Of a stretch of 64,000 bases of DNA, positions 26,512-33,681 are shown in pieces. The notes under the pieces were generated by a model, which ran no database searches, was not told the DNA's origin, and saw only the letters and a program-made list of their open reading frames with translations. The position numbers and the translations under genes are program-made. How positions within the stretch are numbered: position 1 is the first letter of the stretch; each line of letters begins with the position of its first letter. Source of the stretch: an uncultured Sulfitobacter sp. (GTDB lineage: Bacteria; Pseudomonadota; Alphaproteobacteria; Rhodobacterales; Rhodobacteraceae); assembly GCF_947500075.1 (NCBI RefSeq), contig NZ_CANMQS010000003.1:1-64000 (forward strand), read 5' to 3'.

Positions 26512-27039
26512 ATGGCGACATCTCGACTCACAAAAACCGATTGGTTGCACGCTGGCTTTGACGCGCTCAAAGCCAAGGGGCCGCACGCCTTGGCGGCAGA
26601 ACCTCTGGCCCGCCGGATGGGCACGACGAAGGGCTCGTTCTACTGGCACTACAAAGACGTGCCCGCCTACCACGCCGCTCTGCTCTCCAAATGGCGCGCC
26701 GATGCGCTGGAACGGGTGATGGAGCAATTGATTGCAACAGGTGCCCCCGATCAGCAGTTGCGCGACTTTGGCCAAGCCATCCTGCGCGATGAGATTGAGG
26801 CGAGCCTGCGCATCTGGGCGCAAAACAACGCGGATGTCGCCGGTGTCCTGGCTGAGGTGGATGCCGAACGGCTGGGCTACCTGACCTTTCTGCTCAAGAA
26901 AATGGGCCTGCGGAACGAAAACTTCGCCCGCGCCCTTCAGGCGACGCTCATCGGCCTGCCGCAATACGCGCCCGGCGATGGTGCCACGCAAACCAGCGCC
27001 TTCGATACGCTCGTCGATACGGTGCTGGCGCTGAGCTAA
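26512..27039 (+). CDS. TetR/AcrR-family transcriptional regulator
   Basis: A 175-residue repressor-type protein. The N-terminal helix-turn-helix (about 5-50) has the family pattern GFDALKAKG...LARRMGTTKGSFYWHYKD; the rest is helical ligand-binding domain. It lies 116 bases downstream of mcd on the same strand, so regulation of mcd or acyl-CoA metabolism is possible but not shown. ATG 26512 has no strong ribosome site. Confidence 0.88.
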   Translation: MATSRLTKTDWLHAGFDALKAKGPHALAAEPLARRMGTTKGSFYWHYKDVPAYHAALLSKWRADALERVMEQLIATGAPDQQLRDFGQAILRDEIEASLRIWAQNNADVAGVLAEVDAERLGYLTFLLKKMGLRNENFARALQATLIGLPQYAPGDGATQTSAFDTLVDTVLALS

Positions 27040-27045
27040 ACGCGC

Positions 27046-27438
27046 GTGGGTCTGCTGATCTTCTTGGTCGTGATGTCAGTGGCCTTCCAGAATCAGGACC
27101 AGACCGTGCGCGCTTACGGTGCGGATGATCACATCTGGCAGCTGATCGAACTGCGCGACAGCCCATTCACCGCCCATGCCACCCTGCACTTTCCCCATAT
27201 CGGCGTGATCACCGGCAAAGCGCCCTGCAACAGCTACCGCGCCGAGATGCACATCCCCTACCCTTGGTTTGGTGTGAGCCAGATCGCTTCCACAAAACGC
27301 ATCTGTCCGGAACTTGCGGCTGAAACGGCGTTTTTCGCTGCCCTGAAAGAAGCCAGCCTTTCCAACGTCGGCCAGGACACCCTGACGCTGTCCAACGAAG
27401 CGGGCGATCCGCTGCTGGTGTTCAGATCCGCCGATTAA
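27046..27438 (+). CDS. META-domain protein with signal sequence
   Basis: A 130-residue protein with a hydrophobic N-terminus (residues 1-15) and one META/HslJ-type domain: [10 protein letters not shown], the [11 protein letters not shown] loop and [12 protein letters not shown] with the paired cysteines. Such proteins are secreted or membrane-attached and of unclear function. The likely start is GTG 27046, six bases after the tetR stop. Its end overlaps the recO end by 17 bases in convergent orientation. Confidence 0.78.
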   Translation: MGLLIFLVVMSVAFQNQDQTVRAYGADDHIWQLIELRDSPFTAHATLHFPHIGVITGKAPCNSYRAEMHIPYPWFGVSQIASTKRICPELAAETAFFAALKEASLSNVGQDTLTLSNEAGDPLLVFRSAD

Positions 27439-28147
27439 ACGTATCCACAAACCGCGCCCGCGCTTCCGGTAGGGGATTGTTGCCAAGGTCTCGCGCCAGA
27501 TGCTGCTCCAGAAAATAACCCGTTGTCTGAAGGGCTTGCGCCACCTCCTCATCAGGCCCGTCCCCCATCCCCCGCAACACAAGGGGCAGCGGCAACAACC
27601 GATCCACCCATTCCCCGGCAGCCTGCCTTGACACCGCCCGCCCTGTCTTGGGCGAAACAAAGGCCAAATCCTCGTTCGTCCCCCGCACGGCACAGGCATC
27701 CAACGTCAGCCCATATCCCATCTCTTCGAGCAGGCTCAGCTCCCAGCGCAGGTATCCAAGCGGCCAGATTTGAGGGTGGTCCAGCAAATCCAGCAGGTTT
27801 TCGGTGCGGCGGTACAAGGCGGGATAGGGCTCCCGCTCCGGCAAGCAGAACGACAACATCGCCGTCACGGCATTCAAACCTGCCAGCGCCAGCCGATCCC
27901 CCATCGCCACCGCCGCCCGGCTGCGCACCGGCTCCACGGTGAAACTGCCCATGTGATCTTCCAGCCGCGCCCGCCATGCGACATCCAACTGCGCACCGGG
28001 CTGCAAATGCGGAGCCACCTTGCGGCTGGTGCCGCCGCGCACCACGCCCATGTGACGGCCCTGTTCAGGCGTGAACATCTCGATAATGGCCGAGGTCTCT
28101 CCATGGCGGCGCGTGCTCAAGAGTATCCCCTGCCCCCGCCACTCCAT
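27422..28147 (-). CDS. recO: DNA repair protein RecO
   Basis: A mediator of RecFOR recombination that anneals strands and helps load RecA. The 241 residues have the N-terminal OB fold ([25 protein letters not shown]) and the helical C-terminal part. The ATG at 28147 shares a base with the DUF1491 stop (TGATG), and the gene ends the rnc-era-DUF1491-recO run, a standard alphaproteobacterial order. The zinc-ligand cysteines of some RecO proteins are not obvious here. Confidence 0.92.
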   Translation of the reverse strand: MEWRGQGILLSTRRHGETSAIIEMFTPEQGRHMGVVRGGTSRKVAPHLQPGAQLDVAWRARLEDHMGSFTVEPVRSRAAVAMGDRLALAGLNAVTAMLSFCLPEREPYPALYRRTENLLDLLDHPQIWPLGYLRWELSLLEEMGYGLTLDACAVRGTNEDLAFVSPKTGRAVSRQAAGEWVDRLLPLPLVLRGMGDGPDEEVAQALQTTGYFLEQHLARDLGNNPLPEARARFVDTFNRRI

Positions 28148-28476
28148 CAGTCCAGCCCCGGCGCATCCAGCAAATGCCGTCCGGCGCGGTCCTCCACCTC
28201 GATCACCCAAAGATCCGGATCAAATCCGCGCTGCCTGGCAATTAGCTCGTCCACATCCCCTTCCGCCCCGGACGACAATTCCATCCAGACCTGCCCCCCT
28301 GTCTCCAGATCAAAGGACCGCTGAAACACCCGCGCCTGCCCGTCCAGTGTCGCCAGTTTCACCAAAACCGCGCCCCCGGTGTCATCCCCATGGGCCACCA
28401 CAAAGGCCGGGATGTTCTCCAGCCCAAGACGCATCAAATAGGCATCCACCCAGAAGCGCGCCGTCAGCCGGGGCAT
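28147..28476 (-). CDS. DUF1491 family protein
   Basis: A 109-residue protein of an alphaproteobacterial family of unknown function, recognised from the start [26 protein letters not shown] and the [13 protein letters not shown] and [18 protein letters not shown] segments. It is small, soluble and almost always next to recO. It sits between era and recO and is coupled to recO by a one-base overlap. Upstream lies a copy of the CTTCCAAATGGTT repeat. Confidence 0.85.
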   Translation of the reverse strand: MPRLTARFWVDAYLMRLGLENIPAFVVAHGDDTGGAVLVKLATLDGQARVFQRSFDLETGGQVWMELSSGAEGDVDELIARQRGFDPDLWVIEVEDRAGRHLLDAPGLD

Positions 28477-28488
28477 GCCAACGCCCCC

Positions 28489-28516
28489 CTTCCAAATGGT
28501 TCAAAAAACCTCCCCG
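28489..28516. repeat. Copy of the CTTCCAAATGGTT intergenic repeat
   Basis: CTTCCAAATGGTTC followed by AAAAAACC at 28489-28510, then CCCC. The same string with one base fewer is at 43299, and variants form the arms at 13941 and 14032. It is located between era and DUF1491. On the reverse strand a small CCC-TTCG-GGG hairpin is followed closely by TTTTTT, so it may act as a weak terminator or attenuator inside the operon. Confidence 0.75.
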
Positions 28517-28559
28517 AAGGGCCGTTTCGCCCCATGCGCCCCTCCTCAGAAGTCAAGCG

Positions 28560-29468
28560 TCACCCGTTGCCATCCTTGAAATCCAGGCCCATCTCCGAAT
28601 ACCGCTCCGATTCCTCCAGCCAATTCGGCCGCACCTTGACCTGCAAGAACAAATGGATCTTGCGGCCCAGGAACTCCTCCAGCTCCATCCGCGACGCCTT
28701 GCTCACCGATTTGATCGTCTCGCCCTTGTGGCCCAGCACAATCCCCTTGTGCCCATCGCGCATCACGTAGATCAGCTGGTCAATCCGGGCCGATCCATCA
28801 GGGCGTTCTTCCCAGTTCTCCGTCTCCACCGTCAGCTGATAGGGCAGTTCCTGATGCAGGCGCAGCGTCAGTTTTTCCCGGGTCATTTCTGCGGCAATCA
28901 TGCGCATCGGCAGATCGGCGATCTGGTCCTCTGGATAGAGCCACGGTCCCTCCGGCAGCTCCCCTGCCAGCCATGTGCGCAGCATATCCACCCCATGCCC
29001 GCGTTCAGCGGAAATCATGAAGGTTTCCGCAAAATCATACCGTTCGTTCAGATCCTTGGTCAGCCCCAACAGAACCGGCGCCTCCACTCGGTCGATCTTG
29101 TTGATGGCCAGCGCCACCTTGCGCCCCTGCCCGATGTTGCCCAGCCCCTCAAGGATATGTTCCACCCCTTCGGTCACACCCCGATGCGCTTCGACCATCA
29201 GCACCACCACATCCGCATCCGCCGCTCCGCCCCAGGCGGCGGCCACCATCGCGCGGTCCAACCGACGACGCGGCTGGAACAGCCCAGGCGTATCCACAAA
29301 AACGATCTGGCTCTCGCCTTCCATCGCCACGCCGCGGATGCGGGCGCGTGTGGTCTGGACCTTGTGTGTGACAATCGACACCTTCGCGCCGACCATACGA
29401 TTAAGCAGCGTGGATTTGCCCGCGTTGGGCTCTCCGATCAGGGCGACAAAACCGGCGCGTGTGGACAT
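28560..29468 (-). CDS. era: GTPase Era
   Basis: A ribosome-assembly GTPase that binds 16S rRNA. The 302 residues contain G1 GEPNAGKST (12-20), G3 DTPG (59-62), G4 NKID (123-126) and a C-terminal KH domain with GHKGETIKSVSKASR. The frame is open far upstream into rnc, but ATG 29468 gives the expected length. One base separates it from the rnc stop, in the classic lepB-rnc-era order. Confidence 0.96.
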   Translation of the reverse strand: MSTRAGFVALIGEPNAGKSTLLNRMVGAKVSIVTHKVQTTRARIRGVAMEGESQIVFVDTPGLFQPRRRLDRAMVAAAWGGAADADVVVLMVEAHRGVTEGVEHILEGLGNIGQGRKVALAINKIDRVEAPVLLGLTKDLNERYDFAETFMISAERGHGVDMLRTWLAGELPEGPWLYPEDQIADLPMRMIAAEMTREKLTLRLHQELPYQLTVETENWEERPDGSARIDQLIYVMRDGHKGIVLGHKGETIKSVSKASRMELEEFLGRKIHLFLQVKVRPNWLEESERYSEMGLDFKDGNG

Positions 29469-29469
29469 G

Positions 29470-30150
29470 TTACTTCTCCAGATCAGCCAGCAAGCTGGCG
29501 GCAGCGGCCTGTTCGGCGCGGCGTTTTGAGGGGGCGGTGGCGGTGGCTTCCGCCCCGTTTTCCAGCCGCGCGGCAATGGTAAAGACCGGCGCGTGATCCG
29601 GCCCGCTGCGTTTGAGCTCAACGTAAGCCGGAGGCGACAGCTTGCGTGCCTGCGCCCATTCCTGCAAGGCGGTCTTGGCGTCGCGCGCGTCTTCCTCCAC
29701 GGCCTGCGTGCGGTCGCCCCACAGCCGCAGCACCAGCGCTTTGGCTGCCTCAAAACCGCCATCCAGATAGACGGCTGCAATAACCGCCTCAATCCCGTCG
29801 CCCAGCAATGCCTGTTTGCGCCGCCCGCCTGAGATCATCTCAGACCGCCCCAGCTTCAGCACTTTGCCCAGATCCACCTCCCGCGCCACATCCGCGCAGG
29901 TTTCCTTGCGCACCAGCGCATTGAACCGTGGGGCCAACTGCCCTTCGGTGGCTTTTGCATCCAGTGCCAGCAGCGCTTCGGCCATCACCAGCCCCAGCAC
30001 CCGGTCCCCCAGAAATTCCAGCCGCTGGTTGTCATCCCGATTGGCCGAGGACATCGACGCATGGGTGACCGCGCGCACCAACAGCGCAGGCTCCGCAAAG
30101 GTATGGCCGATCCGGGCCTGAAAATCGCGCAGATCGCCGCTCAGCTTCAT
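29470..30150 (-). CDS. rnc: Ribonuclease III
   Basis: Cleaves double-stranded RNA in rRNA and mRNA processing. The 226 residues have the signature [10 protein letters not shown] with E45 and D49, the second acidic pair D118 and E121 in LGDGIEAV, and a dsRNA-binding domain from about residue 153. The ATG overlaps the lepB stop by four bases. Confidence 0.96.
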   Translation of the reverse strand: MKLSGDLRDFQARIGHTFAEPALLVRAVTHASMSSANRDDNQRLEFLGDRVLGLVMAEALLALDAKATEGQLAPRFNALVRKETCADVAREVDLGKVLKLGRSEMISGGRRKQALLGDGIEAVIAAVYLDGGFEAAKALVLRLWGDRTQAVEEDARDAKTALQEWAQARKLSPPAYVELKRSGPDHAPVFTIAARLENGAEATATAPSKRRAEQAAAASLLADLEK

Positions 30151-30983
30151 TGCACCGCTTTGAAGAACCGGTCGCTGCGCCAGGTCCAGAAAAACAGCAT
30201 CGACCGCCCGGCCGAGCTGAACATGATCCGGTCTGCCCGGCCAATCAGGTTTTCATAGGGCACGAAACCCACACCATTGGCCACCGCAGGCACCCGGCTG
30301 TCGAGCGAATTGTCACGGTTGTCACCGATGAAAAAGAAATGCCCCTCGGGCACGGTGAACACACCGGTGTTGTCTACCTGTTGGGGGCCAATGTTCAAAA
30401 TCGTGTGCTGCACGCCGTTGGGCAGCGTTTCAATCTGGCGGCCTTTCTCACAGGTACCGCCTTCGCCCACTGCCCCGTTTTGACAGCGCGGCCTGAGCCG
30501 TTGCGGGCCCTGCGCCTGCATCATTTCTTCGAAGACACCTGCATCCTCTACCTGAACAGGCCGCCCGTTGAGGTTCAGCACACTGTCCTTCATCTGCACC
30601 CGGTCACCCGGCAGACCGACCAGCCGCTTGATGTAATCCCGCCCCGATACCGGATGGCGGAAAACCACCACATCGCCGCGCTCCGGCTCACCGCCGAACA
30701 GGCGGGTGTTTTCCCCGTCAAAGACCCCGCAGATGTCTTCGGCATCCACATTGATGCCAAATCGCGGCAGGATCAGGCTGGGGCAAGAGGCATAGGAATA
30801 GCCGTAGGCCATCTTGTTGACGAACAGGAAATCCCCGATCAACAGCGTTTCCTTCATCGACCCGGACGGGATCCAGAAGGGCTGAAAAAAGACGGTGCGG
30901 AACACGCCCGCAATCAGCAACGCATAAACAATTGTCTTGATCGTCTCGACAAAGGCGTTGCCGCTTTTTTCGGTCTCGGCCAT
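30147..30983 (-). CDS. lepB: Signal peptidase I
   Basis: Cleaves signal peptides of exported proteins at the outer face of the inner membrane. The 278 residues have one N-terminal membrane segment (about 13-33), the catalytic Ser42 in PSGSMKETL and Lys119 in [11 protein letters not shown], and the box [12 protein letters not shown] cysteine-containing insert (around 66-165) is longer than in E. coli domain II but usual in the group. A TTGACA element about 60 bases upstream of the ATG suggests its own promoter after the toxin-antitoxin genes. Confidence 0.95.
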   Translation of the reverse strand: MAETEKSGNAFVETIKTIVYALLIAGVFRTVFFQPFWIPSGSMKETLLIGDFLFVNKMAYGYSYASCPSLILPRFGINVDAEDICGVFDGENTRLFGGEPERGDVVVFRHPVSGRDYIKRLVGLPGDRVQMKDSVLNLNGRPVQVEDAGVFEEMMQAQGPQRLRPRCQNGAVGEGGTCEKGRQIETLPNGVQHTILNIGPQQVDNTGVFTVPEGHFFFIGDNRDNSLDSRVPAVANGVGFVPYENLIGRADRIMFSSAGRSMLFFWTWRSDRFFKAVQ

Positions 30984-31015
30984 ACGCCATGTTCCTTGTG
31001 CTCGGGTCTTAGCGT

Positions 31016-31044
31016 TACATGCGGGTGGGGGACAGCACTGTCAA
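31016..31044 (-). promoter_or_regulatory. Possible sigma-70 promoter for lepB-rnc-era
   Basis: On the reverse strand a perfect TTGACA (31039-31044) is followed after 17 bases by CATGTA (31016-31021), a poor -10. It lies between the parE stop and the lepB start, where an operon interrupted by an insertion would need a fresh promoter. The weak -10 keeps confidence low. Confidence 0.35.
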
Positions 31045-31098
31045 GGCAAGCCGGCGTCACGTTACCGGGCGCGCTTCGATCCGCACTCGGGTCGAGGG

Positions 31099-31404
31099 TT
31101 ATTGAGGGCCTTTTAATGCCTTGGCCGCATCTCGCGCCGCATGAAGGACCCCAACGATCTCAACCGCATTTCGCGAACCACGATAGTAAATGACATGGGT
31201 CCCGGCGACAAAGCCGCGAATATCCGGGCCGATCTCTGGTCGTGCCTGACCAAGATTCGGATTTTCTGCCAGCCAATGGAACCGGGCATCAAGCATGGCC
31301 ATGTGGGATTCCATCTGCTTGATGCCCCAGGTCTCGATTGAATAATCAGCTATGTCGTCAAGATCCTGACCGGCACGGTCAGAGACGCGAAACACCTTAC
31401 TCAT
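31099..31404 (-). CDS. ParE/RelE-family toxin
   Basis: A 101-residue protein of the RelE/ParE superfamily: VFRVSDRAGQDLDDIADYSIE, the WLAENPNLGQARPEI segment and the C-terminal HVIYYRG...VEIVGVLHAARDA. ParE members poison DNA gyrase; RelE members cut mRNA. The pattern and its ParD-like partner point to ParE. It overlaps the antitoxin gene by four bases and is the last gene before lepB. Confidence 0.88.
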   Translation of the reverse strand: MSKVFRVSDRAGQDLDDIADYSIETWGIKQMESHMAMLDARFHWLAENPNLGQARPEIGPDIRGFVAGTHVIYYRGSRNAVEIVGVLHAARDAAKALKGPQ

Positions 31405-31649
31405 ACGCGCACTTTGGCACGCGCAATCACGTCCTGAATGTCGTAGTTCTCCACAAACCGCCCCTCATCCGCATCCCGGATCCCCTCCTGCACATGCGCC
31501 CTGAGGGCCGCCAGCTTGTCGCGCTCTATCTCCATGTGCCGCAGCGCTTCGCGCACAACCTCGCTGGCAGAGCCGTATCGCCCTTCCGCGACCTGCTCTT
31601 TGATGAATTTGTCCCAATGTTCGCCCAGACTGAAACTTGTGGTCGCCAT
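31401..31649 (-). CDS. ParD-family antitoxin
   Basis: An 82-residue type II antitoxin. The N-terminal ribbon-helix-helix reads TTSFSLGEHWDKFIKEQV and YGSASEVVREALRHME, and the C-terminal tail (from about 50) would wrap the toxin. It is first in the pair, with GGAGG ahead of the ATG at 31649. A 15-bp palindrome 18 bases upstream is the likely autoregulatory operator. Confidence 0.88.
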   Translation of the reverse strand: MATTSFSLGEHWDKFIKEQVAEGRYGSASEVVREALRHMEIERDKLAALRAHVQEGIRDADEGRFVENYDIQDVIARAKVRV

Positions 31650-31667
31650 GTCATGCCTCCAGTGAAT

Positions 31668-31682
31668 TATTCATATTGAATA
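31668..31682. promoter_or_regulatory. Palindromic operator of the parDE pair
   Basis: TATTCA and TGAATA flank TAT, a perfect 6-bp inverted repeat in an AT-rich patch (TATATA follows) between the deaminase and antitoxin genes. ParD dimers usually repress their own promoter at such sites. The assignment is by position and symmetry only. Confidence 0.5.
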
Positions 31683-31725
31683 TATACGCACGCACGCGCC
31701 TGATCAACTGGGGCGCATCAGGCGC

Positions 31726-32217
31726 TCATTCCTTGCTCCACCGCTTTGCCGTATCGCGGTAAAGATGCAGCACCACCTGATCATGCACCCCACCCGCATA
31801 GTCGAACGCGCCCCCGCAGGCGGCGTGAAACTGCGGCAGGGTCAGGTCTGGAAAGCGGAACATCTCCGCGTCGATGTCCTCCTGCCGCGCGCCAAAGATC
31901 ACCCGGTCGATCCCGGCCCAGCGCATCGCGGCCAGACACATCTCGCAGGGCTGGCAGGAGGAAACCAGCGTACAGCCCGACAGGTTCCTGCGGCCCAGCG
32001 CAGCAGCGGCTTTGGCGATGGTCACAACTTCGGCGTGGTGCGTGGGGTCCTGATCCGCCCGTGCGGTGTTGCGTCCACGGACCAGTTCGCGGCCCTCATG
32101 CAGAATGGCAGCAGTGAAGGCCGGACCCGTCTCCGTCGCGCCAATTTCCACAGCCCAGTGATTGATGCTCTCCATCACCTCCCACTCAAGATCCGTAGCG
32201 GTCGTGGTACCCGTCAC
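31726..32217 (-). CDS. Nucleoside deaminase (cytidine-deaminase superfamily)
   Basis: A zinc deaminase of 163 residues with both metal motifs: HAE at 61-63 and PCEMC with Cys91 and Cys94. It is close in style to guanine deaminases and TadA-like enzymes (HAEVVTIAKAA, CEMCLAAMRWAGIDRVIFGA). True TadA has a different N-terminus, so guanine or another free base is a likelier substrate. The ATG overlaps the pdxJ stop by four bases. It occupies the place where acpS is usual. Confidence 0.85.
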   Translation of the reverse strand: MTGTTTATDLEWEVMESINHWAVEIGATETGPAFTAAILHEGRELVRGRNTARADQDPTHHAEVVTIAKAAAALGRRNLSGCTLVSSCQPCEMCLAAMRWAGIDRVIFGARQEDIDAEMFRFPDLTLPQFHAACGGAFDYAGGVHDQVVLHLYRDTAKRWSKE

Positions 32218-32963
32218 CCCCGCGCCTCATCCATCAACCGCCGCATCTCTGCCATGGCGGGCTGCAATCCCCGGAAAATCGCCTCTCCGATCAGGAAATG
32301 CCCGATGTTGAGCTCCCGCGCTTCGGGGAAAGCGGCGACAGGCTGCACGGTCTCATAGGTCAGACCGTGGCCCACATGCACCTCAAGGCCCAACCCATGG
32401 GCGTAGGTCGACATCTCCCGCAGGGCCTGCAACTCCCGGTCGCGATCCTCAAAACGGCCCTCGTGGTGGGCGTCGCAATAGGCACCCGAATGCAGTTCAA
32501 TCACTTCGGCACCAATGCGGTGCGCGGCGTCGACCTGCCGCTGATCGGCTGCAATAAAGATCGACACGCGGCATCCGGCATCGCGCAGGGGGGCGATGTA
32601 ATGGGCCAGACGGTTCTCGTCACGTGCCACTTCCAGCCCACCTTCGGTTGTGCGCTCTTCCCGCTTCTCGGGCACGATGCAGACCGCATGCGGTCTGTGA
32701 CGCAATGCGATCTGCTGCATCTCCTCTGTCGCGGCCATCTCGAAATTAAGGGGCACGGTCAGCATATCCATCAGCCCTTCGATATCCGCGTCAGAGATAT
32801 GGCGCCGGTCTTCGCGCAGATGCGCGGTAATGCCATCCGCGCCCGCCTCTTCGGCGATGCGCGCCGCGCGCAGCGGATCGGGCGTATCGCCCCCCCGCGC
32901 ATTCCGCACGGTTGCCACATGATCAATGTTCACACCCAGCCGCAGTTTCTCAGTCGTGGTCAT
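32214..32963 (-). CDS. pdxJ: Pyridoxine 5'-phosphate synthase
   Basis: Condenses 1-deoxyxylulose 5-phosphate with 3-amino-2-oxopropyl phosphate to pyridoxine phosphate. The 249 residues form a TIM barrel with RLGVNIDHVATVRNARGG near the N-terminus, the ITAHLREDRRHI loop, FEMAAT, and HVGHGLTYETV near the end. The ATG overlaps the DUF2062 stop (ATGA), with AAGGGA upstream. Confidence 0.96.
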   Translation of the reverse strand: MTTTEKLRLGVNIDHVATVRNARGGDTPDPLRAARIAEEAGADGITAHLREDRRHISDADIEGLMDMLTVPLNFEMAATEEMQQIALRHRPHAVCIVPEKREERTTEGGLEVARDENRLAHYIAPLRDAGCRVSIFIAADQRQVDAAHRIGAEVIELHSGAYCDAHHEGRFEDRDRELQALREMSTYAHGLGLEVHVGHGLTYETVQPVAAFPEARELNIGHFLIGEAIFRGLQPAMAEMRRLMDEARG

Positions 32964-33637
32964 GGTGTCCCTTCCCCCGGTCCCTTGGCCTTGCGCTTGG
33001 CATCTGCCTTGGCGGCGGCCTTCTGTTTCAATTCTTCGAATTTCGCCTTCAGCATCCCGCGGCGGCGCTTTTGATAAGCGTAGAGCAGCGGCACCATCAG
33101 GTAGTAACAAATCGTGGCGCAGATCAGCCCCGGCAGAATGCCTCCGATCAGATAGGGGTAGAACACCTCTTCGCGGAACACCGCAAGACCGGCCCAATCC
33201 ATCTTCTCATCGGTGAAAATTGCCTTGAGGTTATGCCACAAATCCGCACCCGCATCGACAAACTTACCGCCCAGCGACCGATGCACGGCTTCGTCCATCT
33301 TGGTGCCCAGAATGACATGACCGGTCTGCAAGGCGACCACACCAATGGGCACATAGGTCAGCGGATTGCCAAAAAACGTGCCCATCAAGGCCGCCAGCAC
33401 ATTGCCCTTCATCGCGCGGGCAATGAGGAAAGCGATCAGAAAGTGAATGCCATAGAATGGCGTAAAGGCCGTGAAAACACCCGCCCAGACGCCCCGCGCA
33501 ATGCGGTCAGGGCTGTCGGGCAGCCGCTTCATCCGATGCCGGACGTAGTAGAACGCGCGCGTCCAGCCGCCGCGCGGCCACAGAAATTCGGCCACCGCGC
33601 GCAAAGCTGGTTTCGGATCGCGGCGCTTGAAAATCAA
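32960..33637 (-). CDS. DUF2062 membrane protein
   Basis: A 225-residue membrane protein of unknown function, with the DUF2062 hallmark GVWAGVFTAFTPFYGIHFLIA and GTFFGNPLTYVP, three or four membrane helices and a very basic Lys/Ala-rich tail. The start is TTG 33637: an in-frame TAG lies five codons before it, and the next ATG would cut the conserved KRRDPKPALRAVAEFLWPRG. It is coupled to pdxJ and lies 44 bases after relA/spoT. Confidence 0.83.
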   Translation of the reverse strand: MIFKRRDPKPALRAVAEFLWPRGGWTRAFYYVRHRMKRLPDSPDRIARGVWAGVFTAFTPFYGIHFLIAFLIARAMKGNVLAALMGTFFGNPLTYVPIGVVALQTGHVILGTKMDEAVHRSLGGKFVDAGADLWHNLKAIFTDEKMDWAGLAVFREEVFYPYLIGGILPGLICATICYYLMVPLLYAYQKRRRGMLKAKFEELKQKAAAKADAKRKAKGPGEGTP

Positions 33638-33681
33638 ATCTGGTTTCCACTGCTATTCAAAATCCCTGACCGGCGCATGTG

